The notes under the pieces were generated by a model. The model did no database searches, was not told where the DNA came from, and was given only the letters and a program-made list of their open reading frames with translations. Shown here piece by piece: positions 36,511 through 51,649 of a DNA stretch of 64,000 bases. A program made the translations under genes and the position numbers. The DNA comes from Megamerina dolium (taxonomy: Eukaryota > Arthropoda > Insecta > Diptera > Megamerinidae). The DNA lies in the NCBI GenBank assembly GCA_963854835.1, contig OY978529.1:45950821-46014820 (forward strand), in the 5' to 3' direction. Every line of letters starts with the position of its first letter. The stretch's first letter is position 1.

Positions 36511-37865
36511 TTTATTAGTTAGAACGTATTAAGCTAAAGCAACCTTTGGTCGTCTTCCCTGCAAAGGCGCAATCATGTCTCTCTCACATAGTGTGATGCG
36601 ATGTGAGTAATCTTAAATCAGGTTTGTTTTAAACTGTAGAACCATTTAAAATACAAGAAGTAAACAATTTTTTTGAAAACAAGAGCCACAGAAAAAAATT
36701 TATTGGCAAAACCCATTAATTTTATTTAAAAATTTCCCTTGCGTCTCATTATACTGATATTCATGGACAAACAGCACGTCATACATATGAGTGTTTGTAA
36801 TCGTGGGCAAGGTTACCATTCAGGATATCGACACAATCTCACAACAATGTGTATACTACGTAAGATATTGATTGAATTATCGAATTACGTAAGGACATGT
36901 GTAATTGATTGTATTTTTTTTTTTTTTTGTTCAATTGTTTACGTGTTAATAATTGTTATCAGAATGGCACGTTTTATTTCAAGTTATGCAAATATAAACT
37001 GTCCCATTTTGTATCTAATTATACATACTATTATAAGTATATTAGTTTAAGCATCATCGAATTTGCACATTGTGCTCGTTCAAATATAAATAAAGATAAA
37101 ATTTTATATTCATACCAAAATAATCAGTAGTAGACAATTATTTAAGAGATACATCGTTAAAAATAATTTAATCCATATATCCATTAACGAATTAACATAA
37201 TATGCATATAAATAATTAATTAATAGCCTTCGAAAATCATAAGAAACCGAAATCGACGAGTATATTGCACACGATTTACGTATGATGACCTATTTTTTTT
37301 TTTTTTAATACAAAAATACATAATATATTCTGAGAGTGCCTTAGAAAGTAAGGAATCACTTTAAAAAGTCTTAGAAAAAAAGGTTATCATAAGAACTCTA
37401 TCTTTGGGAATAGGTTAGTATATGTAAGGTATATAATAAAGTCCCTTTAGAAAAGTATTTCAAGATCACCCTAAATTACGCCCACTTGCAATACAACTCT
37501 TGCTTTGCGACGTTTATGCCAAGGCGGATAATTAAAGTACATATTCGGAAGATTCAGCCTCCACGACCATCTTTGTTGCAGCACGAAATAGCCTAATGAG
37601 ATCAGAGAATCAAGAACAGAACTATTGTGATTTATAGTAGACATCCTTCCCATGTGATGAATGTAAAATTGAAACGTCGTAAAAATATCGACTCAATTAC
37701 TCGATTTTGTTCACGCTAAGGTGCACACACATTAATACATATATCGCAAATAAAACACGAAGCTGCCTTCAGAGTGACAACAGATGATAATACATTCGAA
37801 CAATAGACTCACACACTTGATCAGTTATGCTGCCAAGGAAATAATCTTGATGAAGCTTGTAATAA
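36001..37865. other. AT-rich non-coding DNA
   Basis: No gene was found. It contains an (ATT)n run at about 36485-36512 and long T tracts near 36906 and 37290. Confidence 0.45.
36485..36512. repeat. (ATT)n microsatellite
   Basis: About nine ATT units. Confidence 0.9.
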
Positions 37866-38600
37866 TGAATTAAGGGGTTACACCACTGTAGAATTTTCAA
37901 AAAATGGAAAAAAATTATTTTATCTTAAATAATCGTTAATGTCTCAAAAATAATATACTAAAGGATGGAAGGCGGGAAAAATGTCTAAGTTTCTCAATTT
38001 CGCAAGACGTCTGAGGTATTCTCCGAGCACCTTTAAACTTTAAACGCTTTTTTCTCGAAACCACTTTTTTTGAGCTGGCCGGATACATAACTCGAACAAA
38101 TCTTATCCGATTGAATTGAAAATGTTTACAATACATTTGAAATCGTTTTCTTCAGCGACGTACGTAGGGGTTTTTTGAAATTGTGCATATTTTTTTTATT
38201 TATAAACAATTTTTTGACGATTTTTTAGGTGAAATTTCGAACTTTTTCTTCAAAGGGTCGCCATTTTACGAAAAATCAATTAATCTAAAAACCCCTAAGT
38301 ACGCCACTTGCTATTGTAATATGGAATCAAAATATATTCGGTTTTTTTGTTCCAGATCGAAAATTGCGGGCGCTAGGTTTCCGGCCGTGCATCGCGGTGA
38401 AAAAAAACGCATCAGCGGGGAAATGCTGCACAGCCGCCATTTTGTTTTTGAATCGCGCAACTTAATTGTTTTTTTGGACTTCAAGATTGACATTAAAAAA
38501 TACTTTTTACAGAATTTGAATATCTCCTTTTGATTGGCCTACGAAAATTCCCGAAATATGCCTTTTTTTTGTGCTCAACACAAATATGTGTATGAGTGGG
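37866..38600. repeat. Unclassified, GC-richer segment, possible transposon piece
   Basis: It starts after AATTAA with GGGGTTACACCACTGTAG and carries many GAAATTTCG and AAAAATTTTT-like words. The GC-rich stretch CGCTAGGTTTCCGGCCGTGC near 38370 stands out from the neighbourhood. TTAA followed by GGGG suits a TTAA-inserting DNA transposon such as Kolobok, but I found no matching right end, so this is only a suggestion. The open frames across it on both strands lack family features. Confidence 0.3.
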
Positions 38601-39649
38601 TGTTCTTGTTAAGATTTTCTAATTTTAAGCTTATCAATTTTAGAGAGACCACAATAGAAAAAATAGTGAAATCCATCCCAACACCATGCTGATACATTCT
38701 TTTCAATCAAAATCCTTGGGTAACTAATCGCTTGAATAAAATAGTTAAGCAGTTCTTTTTCCTATTAGCACATCGAGTCCATACGTGAGACCTTTTTTCT
38801 TCTTTCTTAATATTCAATGAAACAACACATTAAACAATTTTCATATTAATTACTTAAGTATTTAATAATCACTTTACATTTACATTGACTTCATCAATTA
38901 ACCTCTCATTAATTAAATATTTAGTTAATAACCCTTTTGAATGAAATACATATATTTACTATAGAGCTGAGGATCACTCACTATATCTCCCTAGTTCGAT
39001 TAATTTGGCATACTAATTTATAAAAAATCGTATAAAATATTGTAATTGTTGTATTTTATATTGCATTCCTGCATGTTCATATCAAAATACTGAACTCCAT
39101 TTAAACTACTTATACTGATATACATACAGCAAGTAATGCTGTTATACAAATGTACTTAATATTACAAAAAATTTAGAATATTTATTATATATGTAATTAT
39201 AATATTATGTATACATATTTTATAAATTGATGATGAATTTCTTTTTTGCTAGACATATTATTAAAACTACATATGTAAATAGAGAGAGTACATACAATTG
39301 AAAATAAGTAAGATGTTGTCGCGTGATTACAATTAATATTGGAATGATTTATGTTGGCAAGTAATTGATTATACATATGTATGATTGAATGTTAATTCAT
39401 TCTATTCACAGCTCTAATTACATATGAGTATTAGTTCACTTAAGTTTCAATATCAAAAATTGTGTATAAGTAATTCTAATTCTGTGGTTTTTTTTTTGGC
39501 ACTTGGTCGTACATATATTCTGTGTACCCACATATATGTATATGCATAGCATAATCAATAATATTCGATTTTTTTTTTGCTAATACAATATAACAATAAT
39601 ATCCTAGATGACAATAACAATGACCACTAGAAATTTACGGACGGCATAT
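38601..39649. other. 3' flank of CD36 gene 2
   Basis: AT-rich non-coding DNA. A minus-strand AATAAA (39181-39186) lies about 465 bp past the stop codon of the gene. Confidence 0.4.
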
Positions 39650-41950
39650 TTATGTACAGGATGTATTACTTATTGTGCTGGTTTTCGTTGCGACATTATC
39701 TACAGCATTAGATGTTGGAAGCATTTTTACAGATTTGGCATCTTTTTCCAGTAATGGTGAACTATCGGGTGATGGCATTTTTTCGACTTTAGCATTTTTT
39801 TGCTCATTTACATTGGCGGCCTTATATTTATACTTAACATTCTGAGGATGATTTATTTTCATATCGACCGAATTATGCCCATAGCATAGTTGCTCTATGG
39901 GATACCAACAGAGCAGTATGAGGCCGATAGCAAAACAAACGCATGCAAATATTTGCCCACCCATCAATCCATATGAGATCATTTTCAACTCTTTTCCCAA
40001 TTCTGGTGTTATACGGACAATTTCTTCGAACCAAATTAGTGGCAAGAAAGTGCGTGGTACATTGTTAAATAACCTAAAGAAACAATATGTACATTAGTAT
40101 GATAGATTAATAACAACTGTGTTGTTGCATTTTACATACGTGATGCCATCAATAGGCTCCACAAGCATATTCACTTGAATACGCGCTGCCACCTCTAAGG
40201 CAAGTCCAGTACGTGGTTCCAAAGTCATGTAGAATTCATGTTTCGCTTGACTCGGTTCCATACCGACAACTTGATTCACATAATATGGATCAGCATGATA
40301 AAAATGAGGATATGAGGCAAAAACAGGTGATTGGAATCGGCATGATGATGAATTCATAACACCAGATGGTACACATTCACCGCCACAAAAACATTCATTT
40401 TCCGGATACAGTGAACCTGTGTATATAAAAAACATTCATATGTACTATATGTAAAATATATTTCAATTTTATATTACCATTGTCAATAGAACGCTGACCA
40501 GCAACATATTTATAACCTTGTATATTCTCTATTTCATCTGTGCCCACATAATCTAAATTAATCGTTCTGCATAAATCGGGCGAGAACAATCCAATCGAAC
40601 CGTTCACTTTCAGATTGGGTGATTGAAATTCACCAGCTGAACCATTTGTTAAGCCACAATATGAATCATAGAATCCAGTATGCTTTTTATAATTCCATGT
40701 ATGCATTTTACCAATTTTCGATATATCATCAGCACCAGTGTGTATATTAAATATGCCAGTCAAATCTGCGCTACCATTGCGCTGTAATTATAAAGTTAAT
40801 AGTAATTATAAATTAATGCTTGTAATCATTACGACCCATTTGTCAAGAGGCTGCTACTGCAAGCTACTGTCTGTGTACGTACCGTATAAAACCAACCAAA
40901 TCTATCGAATGGTACTACAACATCATCACCAAATATAGGCATTGCAATTGCCATGTTAATCATATCATCACTGTAGCCCGTAAATAATAATTCATCGACT
41001 GTCTTTATCACAGATATTTCCTGGCCATATAATTTGAGACCGACATCAACCATTTTACGCCGTACTGGATTCCAATGTTTTGCTTGTGCGGCTGCAGACT
41101 AAGCATCAAAATTAATATTATTATATTTTGAATATAGTATGAGATTTGATGTACACACCAAAGCAACAGCATTCAGTGTTGTAATTTGATCATCTAAGCT
41201 ACCATTACTGCCAGCGGCATCAAAATAATAATTACTTTTCCTTTTATATGTCACCGATGCATTTTGTGGATGCCAATGTATATTGACTTTATCTGGTATC
41301 TCGGTGAATCGATATGGTCCCAATTGTTGCAAGATCGGTTTTGTAGAAGTATCACGGAAATCCTCCGGATTTGTCCAATTAAAAACATAAACATCTAAAC
41401 TTAATCCTAATGGTGGATTTTTCCAGTTTTCATAGACACGCGAATCTGGACGTAATGCCATTTCCTATATAAATATATATATATGTGCAATATAGAAATT
41501 ATATAAAGTACACAAAATTATGTAAATATTAATTTTTACATATAGTAGAGCGCCATGTTAATCTATATAAATCATTTAAAACGTTTAATCAAAATAGCAT
41601 TGAGTTACAGTACAATTAATATGAACATTCAATCAAAGTAATCAACAATAAATGCAAATAAATTGAAATAAACTGATCGTTTGAATGATTGACACATTTA
41701 ATTATCAATTCATATGTGTCCATGTATTGAAATAAAATAAAATTGTCGGCGCCATCATAATAACTACATGGACTCATAATCTAAATGATGATTTACTAAT
41801 TACCTTTGCTAGCATATAATTAAATATGTCCTCCCAAAACATACCACACAATATGCCAAACATTCCAAAACAGAAGCCCAGTATGGTAATCATTAATCGA
41901 CGACTTCCTTGGCGCCATATTTGAAAACTATTAGTTGATTTTTTTGGCAT
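39650..41950 (-). CDS. CD36 / class B scavenger receptor family protein, gene 2
   Basis: Six coding exons join to 557 codons: 41950-41804, 41464-41159, 41098-40883, 40781-40478, 40416-40140 and 40073-39650, with GT..AG introns. Exons 2 to 5 have exactly the lengths and phases of gene 1. The layout is N-terminal membrane segment at about residues 20-41 (LMITILGFCFGMFG…), ectodomain, second membrane segment at about 451-473, and a tail of about 85 residues. Signatures are YVFNWTNPEDF, LGPYRF, SNYYFDAAGS, HTGADDISKIG, GSAGEFQSPNL, the cysteine cluster ECFCGGEC...SSC, and FASYPHFYHADPYY. In exon 3, 34 of 72 residues equal those of gene 1 by my count. The ligand is unknown; lipid uptake or transport is the family role. 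An acceptor at 41994 implies a 5'-UTR intron. Confidence 0.93.
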
Positions 41951-41993
41951 TTTTTTGTGTTTACTTTGGTTCGTTTACGTACGTAATGTGTAT

Positions 41994-42399
41994 CTAGAAT
42001 GATAAAATTGATATATTAGATAACATTTAATAAACAAAATATATGCATGTAAGTGAAATAAAATAAAAACGATTGTTTAATTACAATATAGTAAAATATC
42101 ATCTCATATACTACATAGAATGAACGTACGAACATTTAGAACAATAAATTTAATTTACTTCTAATCGTATTTATGTATCGCAATCCACATGCACATACAG
42201 TGGTCCAATCGAACAGAAACCAAATTCACACTGTTATAATTTTCAAAGTGCTACTAGTACAACTGTTATATTTATTTAGAGTGATTGCTCTATATTTATC
42301 CTGAAAATCGCAACCGGAGATTTTTAAACAACTAAAACATCTTCAAGTGAATCAAGTTTTTATGTACCGTACCATATCACGTTACAACGCATACTGACA
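41994..42399. other. Upstream region of CD36 gene 2
   Basis: Non-coding. It follows a splice acceptor (TTCTAG) and is probably part of a 5'-UTR intron. Its first exon is not recognisable. Confidence 0.4.
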
Positions 42400-43101
42400 G
42401 CATTGTGAAACCCGATAGAGGTGGTAAAAAAAGGCAACAACATCTCCAGAAAATGGTTCAAATGTTCTCAAGCGAATTTAACGAAATCCACGACACAGTG
42501 GCTCATGAACTGAACTTAAAAGCGTACAAATTTCAAAAAATGCATGAAAAATGCAATGTGACCAAACAAAATGGACGATTTTATACGCCAAAGAGGTCTG
42601 TTGAAAATATTTAGCGCCGCATGTCCACCAGAAGATAAGCCATGGTGTCCATGGTGATGGTGTGGACCGCCGTGAACAGCCCATGGGAGCTCTCCGCTTG
42701 TATTCACAGTGAAAATAAATGCTCAAATGTATGGGGAACCTGTTTTAGATGCAGCACTTAAGTCCTGAGCAGACAAACATTTCGGTCGCAGACGATGGAC
42801 ATTCCAACAGCACTTAGTACCATTGCAGAAAGCACGCGTCAACCAAGAATGGCTGAAAAACAACATGCTTCAGTGCTTTATTTCGTCATCACAATGGCCA
42901 CAAAATTCACCGGATGCAAATGCGTTAAATTTTTTAAGGTTGGCACTAAAAACTTCCAATGTGTCGGTCATATCAAACAAGCGCTTCGCCGAGAATGAAC
43001 CAAAATACTCCAAAATCACTTGCAGGCAGCGTATGATGGTTTCATCGGACGTTTAAAGGCCTTAGTACAATCCAAAGATGGCCATAGCAAAAACAGCTGA
43101 T
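42400..43101 (+). pseudogene. Degenerate Tc1/mariner-superfamily transposase
   Basis: The N-terminal helix region is readable (NEIHDTVAHELNLKAYKFQKMHEK). In shifting frames it is followed by INAQMYGEPVLDAALK, a relic of the FQQDSAP motif (WTFQQH), then VNQEWLKNNMLQCFISSSQW and NSPDANALNF, and finally AAYDGFIGRLKALVQSKDGH at the C-terminus. The order matches an IS630/Tc1/mariner transposase. It has many frameshifts and no visible terminal repeats. It differs from the other families in the window. Confidence 0.7.
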
Positions 43102-43506
43102 CAAATCTTTAAAAATATATATTTGTATATCATTTTGTGATTTAGTTGCATCACTAATTAACATATATATGCAAAAAAGCGATTATAAATTAAAAACTTT
43201 TCTCCCCAATTGAAAATCTAATCAATGTAAATAAATATTATCAATTAAATATATCTCAACACATGTCAGATTCAATATTTCAATAAGATTCTAATCTTGG
43301 CAAAAAAAAAAAAAAACAAGTATGTATTTGTCGTCACACTACTATTTAAGGAGAATAATCAGATCCGAGCATCAATTTACTAAATTCTTAAGGAGAGTTT
43401 ATAGAAAAATACTTTTCTTCATCACATACATTTTTCAAATTAATGAAAAATGTATATCCGACATTACAAAATGATAAAATTTATTCTGAAATGAAAAAAA
43501 AAAAAC
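43102..43506. other. AT-rich non-coding DNA
   Basis: Nothing recognisable; A tracts near 43303 and 43495. Confidence 0.4.
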
Positions 43507-43650
43507 AAATAAATAAGTAGCACTTTTACGCACTGCAGGTACCATTGTTGTGCGTGTTAAATTTTTTATAGTATTAGAAGGGACCTACTTATATTAGCCG
43601 CTTTCCGACGGCAGAATCCTTGTGTCATCACATTTTCTAAGCTTAAATTT
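43507..43650 (-). mobile_element. tRNA-derived SINE, 3' half
   Basis: On the minus strand the piece has the GGACACAAG to CCGTCGG region, AGTAGGTCCCTTCTAATAC, AATTTAACACGCACAACAATG, and a shortened end with AGTGCTACTTATTTATTTG. The tRNA-like head is absent. Confidence 0.65.
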
Positions 43651-44379
43651 ATTCTCATCTACAAAAATCATCATTTAAATATGTAGTTATATTGTATATT
43701 AAGGTGAAGTGATTTTGTACGGAAGTTTTTTATTTTATTTATATTTATTTTTTTCTTTGGAAAGGAATAATAATAAATGAAGGTTGTCTTTGCGTATATA
43801 TAAGAGTTTATAAGCCTTAGCAAAATATTATCTTCTTCCGATAAGTTTTTAAGGTGCCCCAGCCTAATATAAAACTCCCCTATTAAACTTCATCCTATAT
43901 CCATAACCTTGACAATATTTGTGAGATAGCATTCTTTGCATTGCTTAGAACTTGTTGTTTAATTTGGCATTAAAATATATATAATTCATAAACATGTGGG
44001 AATTCCCATTGCATTTAAAAAATGGGGATTTCTTACTTTTTATTGTTTTGCTTACAAAAGAAGCTTTATAAATTATTATTTAACGTTCATTAAAATATAG
44101 AATTTGATATATTTATATTATAAGTTAGCATAAGTGTAAAAATAGCGATTAGTACATTTCCGAAATCTTCCACCCTCATTATGTAAATCACAGACACACT
44201 TTGCGCCAATGCCACGTTGAGTCACTTAGTGGCGAAAGTTTGCATTATATGATATATCTTTTCACATTATTTCTCCCACCCTGTTACGTTAAGCATAGTT
44301 CTTGATTATTCCTTATAATATATATATTATACTGCTATTCAGAGGGAATATTTTTTTGTAAAAAAGTGCTTAATATGGC
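43651..44379. other. AT-rich non-coding DNA
   Basis: No gene or classified repeat is visible. Confidence 0.4.
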
Positions 44380-45315
44380 TTCACAGTTGAAAAGTTAGTC
44401 ATGCTTCAAAGCGGACATTTCTAATGAAGAAATCCGTGAAATTTTAGTTTAACTTCCATAGAGGCAAAAACAAAACACAAGCATGTTTAAAAATTTGGGC
44501 AGTTTATGTACAAAATACCAGAAAGAAGAGATTCTAGTGTCGTAGACAGGCTTGGGTACAAAAGATCTCGTTTGGTCGCAGTGCCCGTAACACTTGTGGT
44601 TGGCCCTCAGAGGTATCAGCTATAGGGCTCATATTCTCTAACAGACCTTGGTCTGGTTTCGCGTTGTCACTTTATGAACAAGGATTATGTCCTTGATCCA
44701 ACGCCACGCTCTCTTTTGATTGATTGATGAACAAAATACCATATCGATACATGTGACAAGCGTTGATTGAAATAATTTCATTCTAAAGATTTGAATGTCA
44801 AAGATGCACTTCGGTCTGGCAGTCCAATCATGGAAAGAGTCAAAAAAATATAATATGCACACACAATATGATATCACGGAGGAGATAAAATTGCCTCAGA
44901 AAAATGTTTCAAATCCTTTGTATGAGGCTGAGTTCGTGAAATGCCACATGAACTGAGTTACAAAAAAAATAATCGACTACTTGCTGAATCGGTTGAAAGA
45001 CAAGCAACTTCTGAAACAAGTGGTCACTGGTGATGAAGTATGAATCACAGTAAAAACGGACATTAAAGAGGCGATCAAATATGCTAGAAACTATCCCAAC
45101 GCAGGAATTGACGAATAAGAAGCTAAGCTATAATGTGAGCAACTAATGAATTGAACAAAGTAATCAATGCAACGCGACCAGAACCTACGAAATCGCAAAA
45201 GTACTACGGGGCAACGTGAAGCCACACACATCTTTCGTGACACCAGAAAAACGGGAGGAGTTTGGTTGAGAAGTTTTGGTCCATCCATCATACAGACCTG
45301 ACGTATCTTCATTAA
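44380..45315 (+). pseudogene. Mariner transposase remnant
   Basis: Degenerate pieces occur in the order of a mariner transposase. They are SNEEIREILV and GKNKTQACLKIWAVY (first helix region), LNVKDALRSGSPIMERV (linker), and PHELSYKK and RLLAESVERQATSE. Near 45270-45312 the motif VLVHPSYRPDVSS carries the third catalytic aspartate. All frames are broken. A (TA)n tract and then a SINE follow directly. Confidence 0.65.
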
Positions 45316-45317
45316 AA

Positions 45318-45326
<9 letters not shown>

Positions 45327-45371
<45 letters not shown>
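45327..45371. repeat. (TA)n microsatellite
   Basis: An uninterrupted TA run between a mariner remnant and a SINE. Confidence 0.95.
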
Positions 45372-45372
45372 T

Positions 45373-45633
45373 TTTTATGTGTCATTTTTAGACCCTGAAG
45401 GACTCTTTGGCCGAGCTTTTCTTCCAGTGCTGTTGTGCCTATTAAATTTCTTGACAATATTAGAAGCCACGGCAGACGAACGGCAGTACTCTTGTAACAT
45501 CACTGTTTCTGAGCTTTGTCATAGAGCTCTTTTACAAACTTTTTCAATTGCCAATTGCTTGCCGACGTGTGATTGAACCCACGACCTACAGATCAGAAGG
45601 TCAACGCTCTAACCACTAAGCTGCGGCACCCAC
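45373..45633 (-). mobile_element. tRNA-derived SINE
   Basis: On the minus strand the head reads GGTGCCGCAGCTTAGTGGTT with a near-perfect A box, and GGGTTCAATCAC holds the B box. The body is shortened between the head and GGCAAGCAATTGGCAATTG. The AGCTCAGAAACAGTGATG segment and the 3' end AAAAATGACACATAAAAAG are present. Confidence 0.75.
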
Positions 45634-45810
45634 TATACCACTATTTCGGTCGCTTAAAAATGCCCTACAGGGAAAAATGGAGATCTAAAAATCACTTGTC
45701 GGCATTCTTCGGCCACATATACAATTTCTTTCTTTTTTCTTCTTGGATTTTGAAAGTATTGTTTAAGAAATTTCTTAAGCGAACCCGTTTTGGATATTAT
45801 AATGAACATC

Positions 45811-45925
45811 CGTTCTGCCGTTTGGAACCGGCTAATACTGTCCAAAATTTAACACGTACAACAGTAATGGAAGAGAAGCTCGGCCAATGAGAACTTCGGG
45901 GCTTTAAGTGCCACATAAAAAAAAA
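45811..45925 (+). mobile_element. tRNA-derived SINE, 3' end
   Basis: It begins inside the body at GTTCTGCCGTTTGGAACCGG and runs through CTGTCCAAAATTTAACACG and ATGGAAGAGAAGCTCGGCC to GGGGCTTTAAGTGCCACATA. A short A tail ends it. It is 5'-truncated and lies about 180 bp from another copy in opposite orientation. Confidence 0.75.

Positions 45926-47920
<1,995 letters not shown>

Positions 47921-47991
<71 letters not shown>
47921..47991. repeat. (TA)n microsatellite
   Basis: A TA run that ends exactly at the left terminal repeat of a mariner element. Confidence 0.95.
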
Positions 47992-47993
<2 letters not shown>

Positions 47994-48918
47994 AGGTGTA
48001 CAAGCTTAAATCCGCTATTTGCTCGTAGTTGGCGTTAGTGAGCATATTGAGCTATTATCGACTGTGCAGCCTTTTTTTATGAGTTCGCCACAATTTTCCT
48101 CGTATAATCATGTCTAGTTTCGTACCAGAAAAAGAGCATATGCGGGAAGCTCTACTTTTTTGCTTCAATTTGAAAAAATCTGCTACTGAGTCGCATCGAA
48201 TGCTTGTAGAGACAGTGCGCTATCGGAAACCACTTGCAGAGACTGGTTTCGTCAGTTTAAAGAAGGCCATTTTGACTTGAGTGACAAGAAGCGTGAAAAT
48301 AGACCCAGAAAAGTTGAGGATCATGATTTGAAGGCTCTTTTAGATAAGGACGACACCCAATCGCAAAAAATGCTTGCCGAACAGTTAGGTGTTACTCAAC
48401 AAGCCAATTCCATACGTTTACGAGCCATGGGGAAGGTTCAAAAATTTGGAAAATGGGTACCCCATGAATTGAATGATAGGCAGATGGAGCGACGCCAAAA
48501 CACATGCGAAATCTTGCTTGCTAGACAAAAAAGAAAGTCGTTCCTGCATCTTGTGGTAACTTGCGATGAAAAGTGGATATACTTTGAGAATCCTAAACGA
48601 AAAAAAATCGTGGGTCGATCCCGGCCAATCAGCAACTTCTTCTCCAAGTCCAAATCGCTTTGGACGCAAGACGATACTGTGCGTTTGGTGGGATCAGCAG
48701 GGTGTCATCTACTACGAGCTGTCAATTCTCACCGCTACCACCAACAACTAGTGAAATTGCGCCGTGCTTTGGGTGAAAAAAGGCCTGGTCATGAACAAAG
48801 ACATGAGAAGCTGATTATTCTCCACGACAACGCCCCATCGCAAACGTCAAAACTACTTGGACACACTCAATTGGGAGGTGCTACCTCATCCCGCTTATTC
48901 ACCAGACCTGGCCCTGGC
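47992..48918 (+). mobile_element. Mariner element, 3'-truncated, with broken transposase
   Basis: After a TA target it starts CCAGGTGTACAAGCTTAAAT, a mariner-like terminal sequence. The transposase starts at 48110 (MSSFVPEKEHMREAL). It reads through RDWFRQFKEGHFDLSDK after a small deletion near 48207, then KWVPHELNDRQMERR, and CDEKWIYF with the first catalytic aspartate. LHDNAPSQT holds the second, and LPHPAYSPDLA the third in a shifted frame. This is the DD34D mariner type related to the irritans/SETMAR group. Frameshifts also lie near 48600 and 48865. The right end is lost where a SINE begins at 48919. Confidence 0.85.
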
Positions 48919-49146
48919 CGGCAGAACCCTTGCGACATCACTTTTTCTGAGCTTTGTAACAGAGTTCTTTTAGAAGCTTTTTCATGGCAAGTTGTTACTG
49001 TCGGAAGAATTGGCAATTGCTTGCCGACAGGTGGGTACCGTTCGAAAGAAAAATCTTTTTGATATTAAATTTGCTATGCATGAGCCGGGGATTGAACCAC
49101 GACCTACAGATCAGAAGAGCCAACACACTAACCACTGTGCCATGGC
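48919..49146 (-). mobile_element. tRNA-derived SINE, 3'-truncated
   Basis: On the minus strand the head reads GCCATGGCACAGTGGTTAG with an exact B box (GGTTCAATCC). The body follows in consensus order: GAAAAAGATTTTTCTTTCG, ACGGTACCCACCTGTCGG, TCCGACAGTAACAACTTGCC, and AAAAGTGATGTCGCAAGGG. It stops inside the body at the mariner junction. A (TA)n tract abuts its head. Confidence 0.8.
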
Positions 49147-49284
<138 letters not shown>

Positions 49285-51649
49285 TTAAACAATATATGTT
49301 TATATATTTTTATATATGAAAATATAGGTGTAGATATATGTGTGTGTAGATATGATGCACAATAATATTGTGTGTAGGTACTATAGAAAGCAGTATTCAA
49401 TGTAATTGTGCTATTAAATTGCAACGCAAAAATAATCATGCGATTAAAGAATTGCTATTATTGGCTGTTATGTCTGTTTTCTCTTAAAATCCCATTATTC
49501 ATTCAATATCTATTACAAGCACAAGAATTTCAATATAATCGAAGTCAATGCCCTTACACTGTGTTTTAATGCAATTACTACATGTGTGCTAGTAATGAGT
49601 GATTTTTCACTATAAATCTGCAAGAGCTAACCAGCAGAAGTAGCTAATTATATGTAATCTATTTGGGAATATGCGAAAATTTATTTCGATAAATGGGATA
49701 CACTCTAATATATGTGCGATAGTTACAAGCCAAATGAAATTCACAGCAAAGGCATGGTCTGAAATGCATGCTGGAAAGCATATGATTAAAACTTTGAGTG
49801 TAATATAAACTAAAAAGAAATTACAATATTTAAAATATTCGCAACTTGAAAACAACTAAATAAATCAATTAAAAAATTGCCAATCCAAGACTCATAGCAT
49901 TTTATTGCAAATATCAAATGTAATTACATAGAGCTTCCTCTTTTTGTAATTGCTGAAATTTCGAAATAATAAAACTATAATTTTTAATTGACGAAGTATC
50001 AGGTGTACTTTTTGAAAAAAATATATTTTTTTTATGGCAAAGAAGTGATTTATTTCTGAACACAGTGTCCTTTTAGCTCCAGCGTTTTTTTTTTATTTTT
50101 CTTTAAAATAATGGATTTTCTCAAAGTCCTCAAATGGTTTGTTTCAATTGAGGACTTCTTCAATCGACCCAAATATCTTACCACCGAGCTATTTCTTCAG
50201 ATTTGGATATAGGAAATTATGACAGCCGTGTAAATCGAGAGAGAGCATGTTGGATGGGGTAACATTTCGTTGAAAGGAGCAGTGTTGCTTTTGAAGTTAC
50301 TACGCGGAAAATACAAAAGCCCGTTAATTACGCCCGTATCTATGCACGAGTATATTGACCGATATTAGGAAAGACACTACAGATCATTTCAATTACTGAT
50401 CATCTTGGTATTTGTTTAAATCAAAGCTTTTGTACATGAACACTACACACTACACTACTCTACACTATATATATATACCTATGTGTGTATTATAATTGCA
50501 TATATGTAATTGATAATTACAATATGTAACGATTATGAGCTCTTATGTAAAATTTTAAGTAAGTAGATCATGAGAACTCAAAAAGTGATTCATTCTGATC
50601 ACCGATGTTACTTAATTCGAATACGATGGCTTTCAAATTGAAAATATGATGATTTAATTATATACATATGTACATAAATTATTTTTCATTTCAATTTGTC
50701 GAATAATGTGCTACAACATAGTCTTTTCTATTAGAACAAAATTAAATTGGTTTACAAATATATGTGGACATATGCACACGCGATTATACAATTTTAATTA
50801 AGAGTGTATATGTACGTATATGTATACGTGTATGAATGTGTGCCTATAATTTTTAAAAACGCGATTTTATATTCAATTAGACTCAGAATGGCATGTCATG
50901 CATTCAATTAATTAATTAATTAATTATTCCAAAAAAGATAAAACCTTTTGAACACATTTGTTTTAAAAGAGATCACTGCTCATCAAGTTTTTATCAAGAT
51001 GTTCTATCATATAGGGTGCTTCTTTAAGAGGTGTGGAATTGTAAAGTGAAATTAGAAATACAAAAGCTAAGGAAAAGATTTTTTGTATTTTAATCGGTAG
51101 ATACTTTGATGCGAATAATGATGGAAAATGATTTCGGACGTTTACGAACATTTGAGATCGGTGCACTCGATATGGCTTTCAAAGACTACAATAATTGATG
51201 TCTTATTCACAAAAAATAGGCCAATGAGCAGGTATATATTTGGATATAATCTAGACACCGAGTACTTCAATAAATTGATAAAAATGTATAAAAAATTGTT
51301 AAATGTACATTCATTGAAATGAGAAATGAGTGAAAAATAACCCTATTGCAAAAAAGGTATATAAAAAACACACTCTCAAATCAATAGTTTATTCAATCAA
51401 GCATGTCAATATAGTGACGGTCATGATTATGTTGGACTTTAACACGGCGAACACCACAATACTGTTACTGCACCGAACATGTGCTGAGATAATGCAATCA
51501 TTCGCACACCGAACAAATTTTTCTTGTTGTATCGTACACCGAGCAAAAAAAAGAACGAAAAATTGTTAATGTCCAACTTTAACACTTTTTTGTATTAGAA
51601 CATCGAGCAACGAGAATCGGCACAACTACCCAACACCGAACACAAGAAA
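49285..51649. other. AT-rich non-coding DNA
   Basis: No gene is supported. A short TTAA run occurs near 50910. Confidence 0.4.

Noticed and set aside
38183..38533. A 116-codon frame in the GC-richer block
   Set aside because: It has no recognisable motif and an equally open opposite strand.
48277..49062. A 261-codon frame read as a single host gene
   Set aside because: It joins a broken mariner transposase to antisense SINE sequence; neither part is a host gene.
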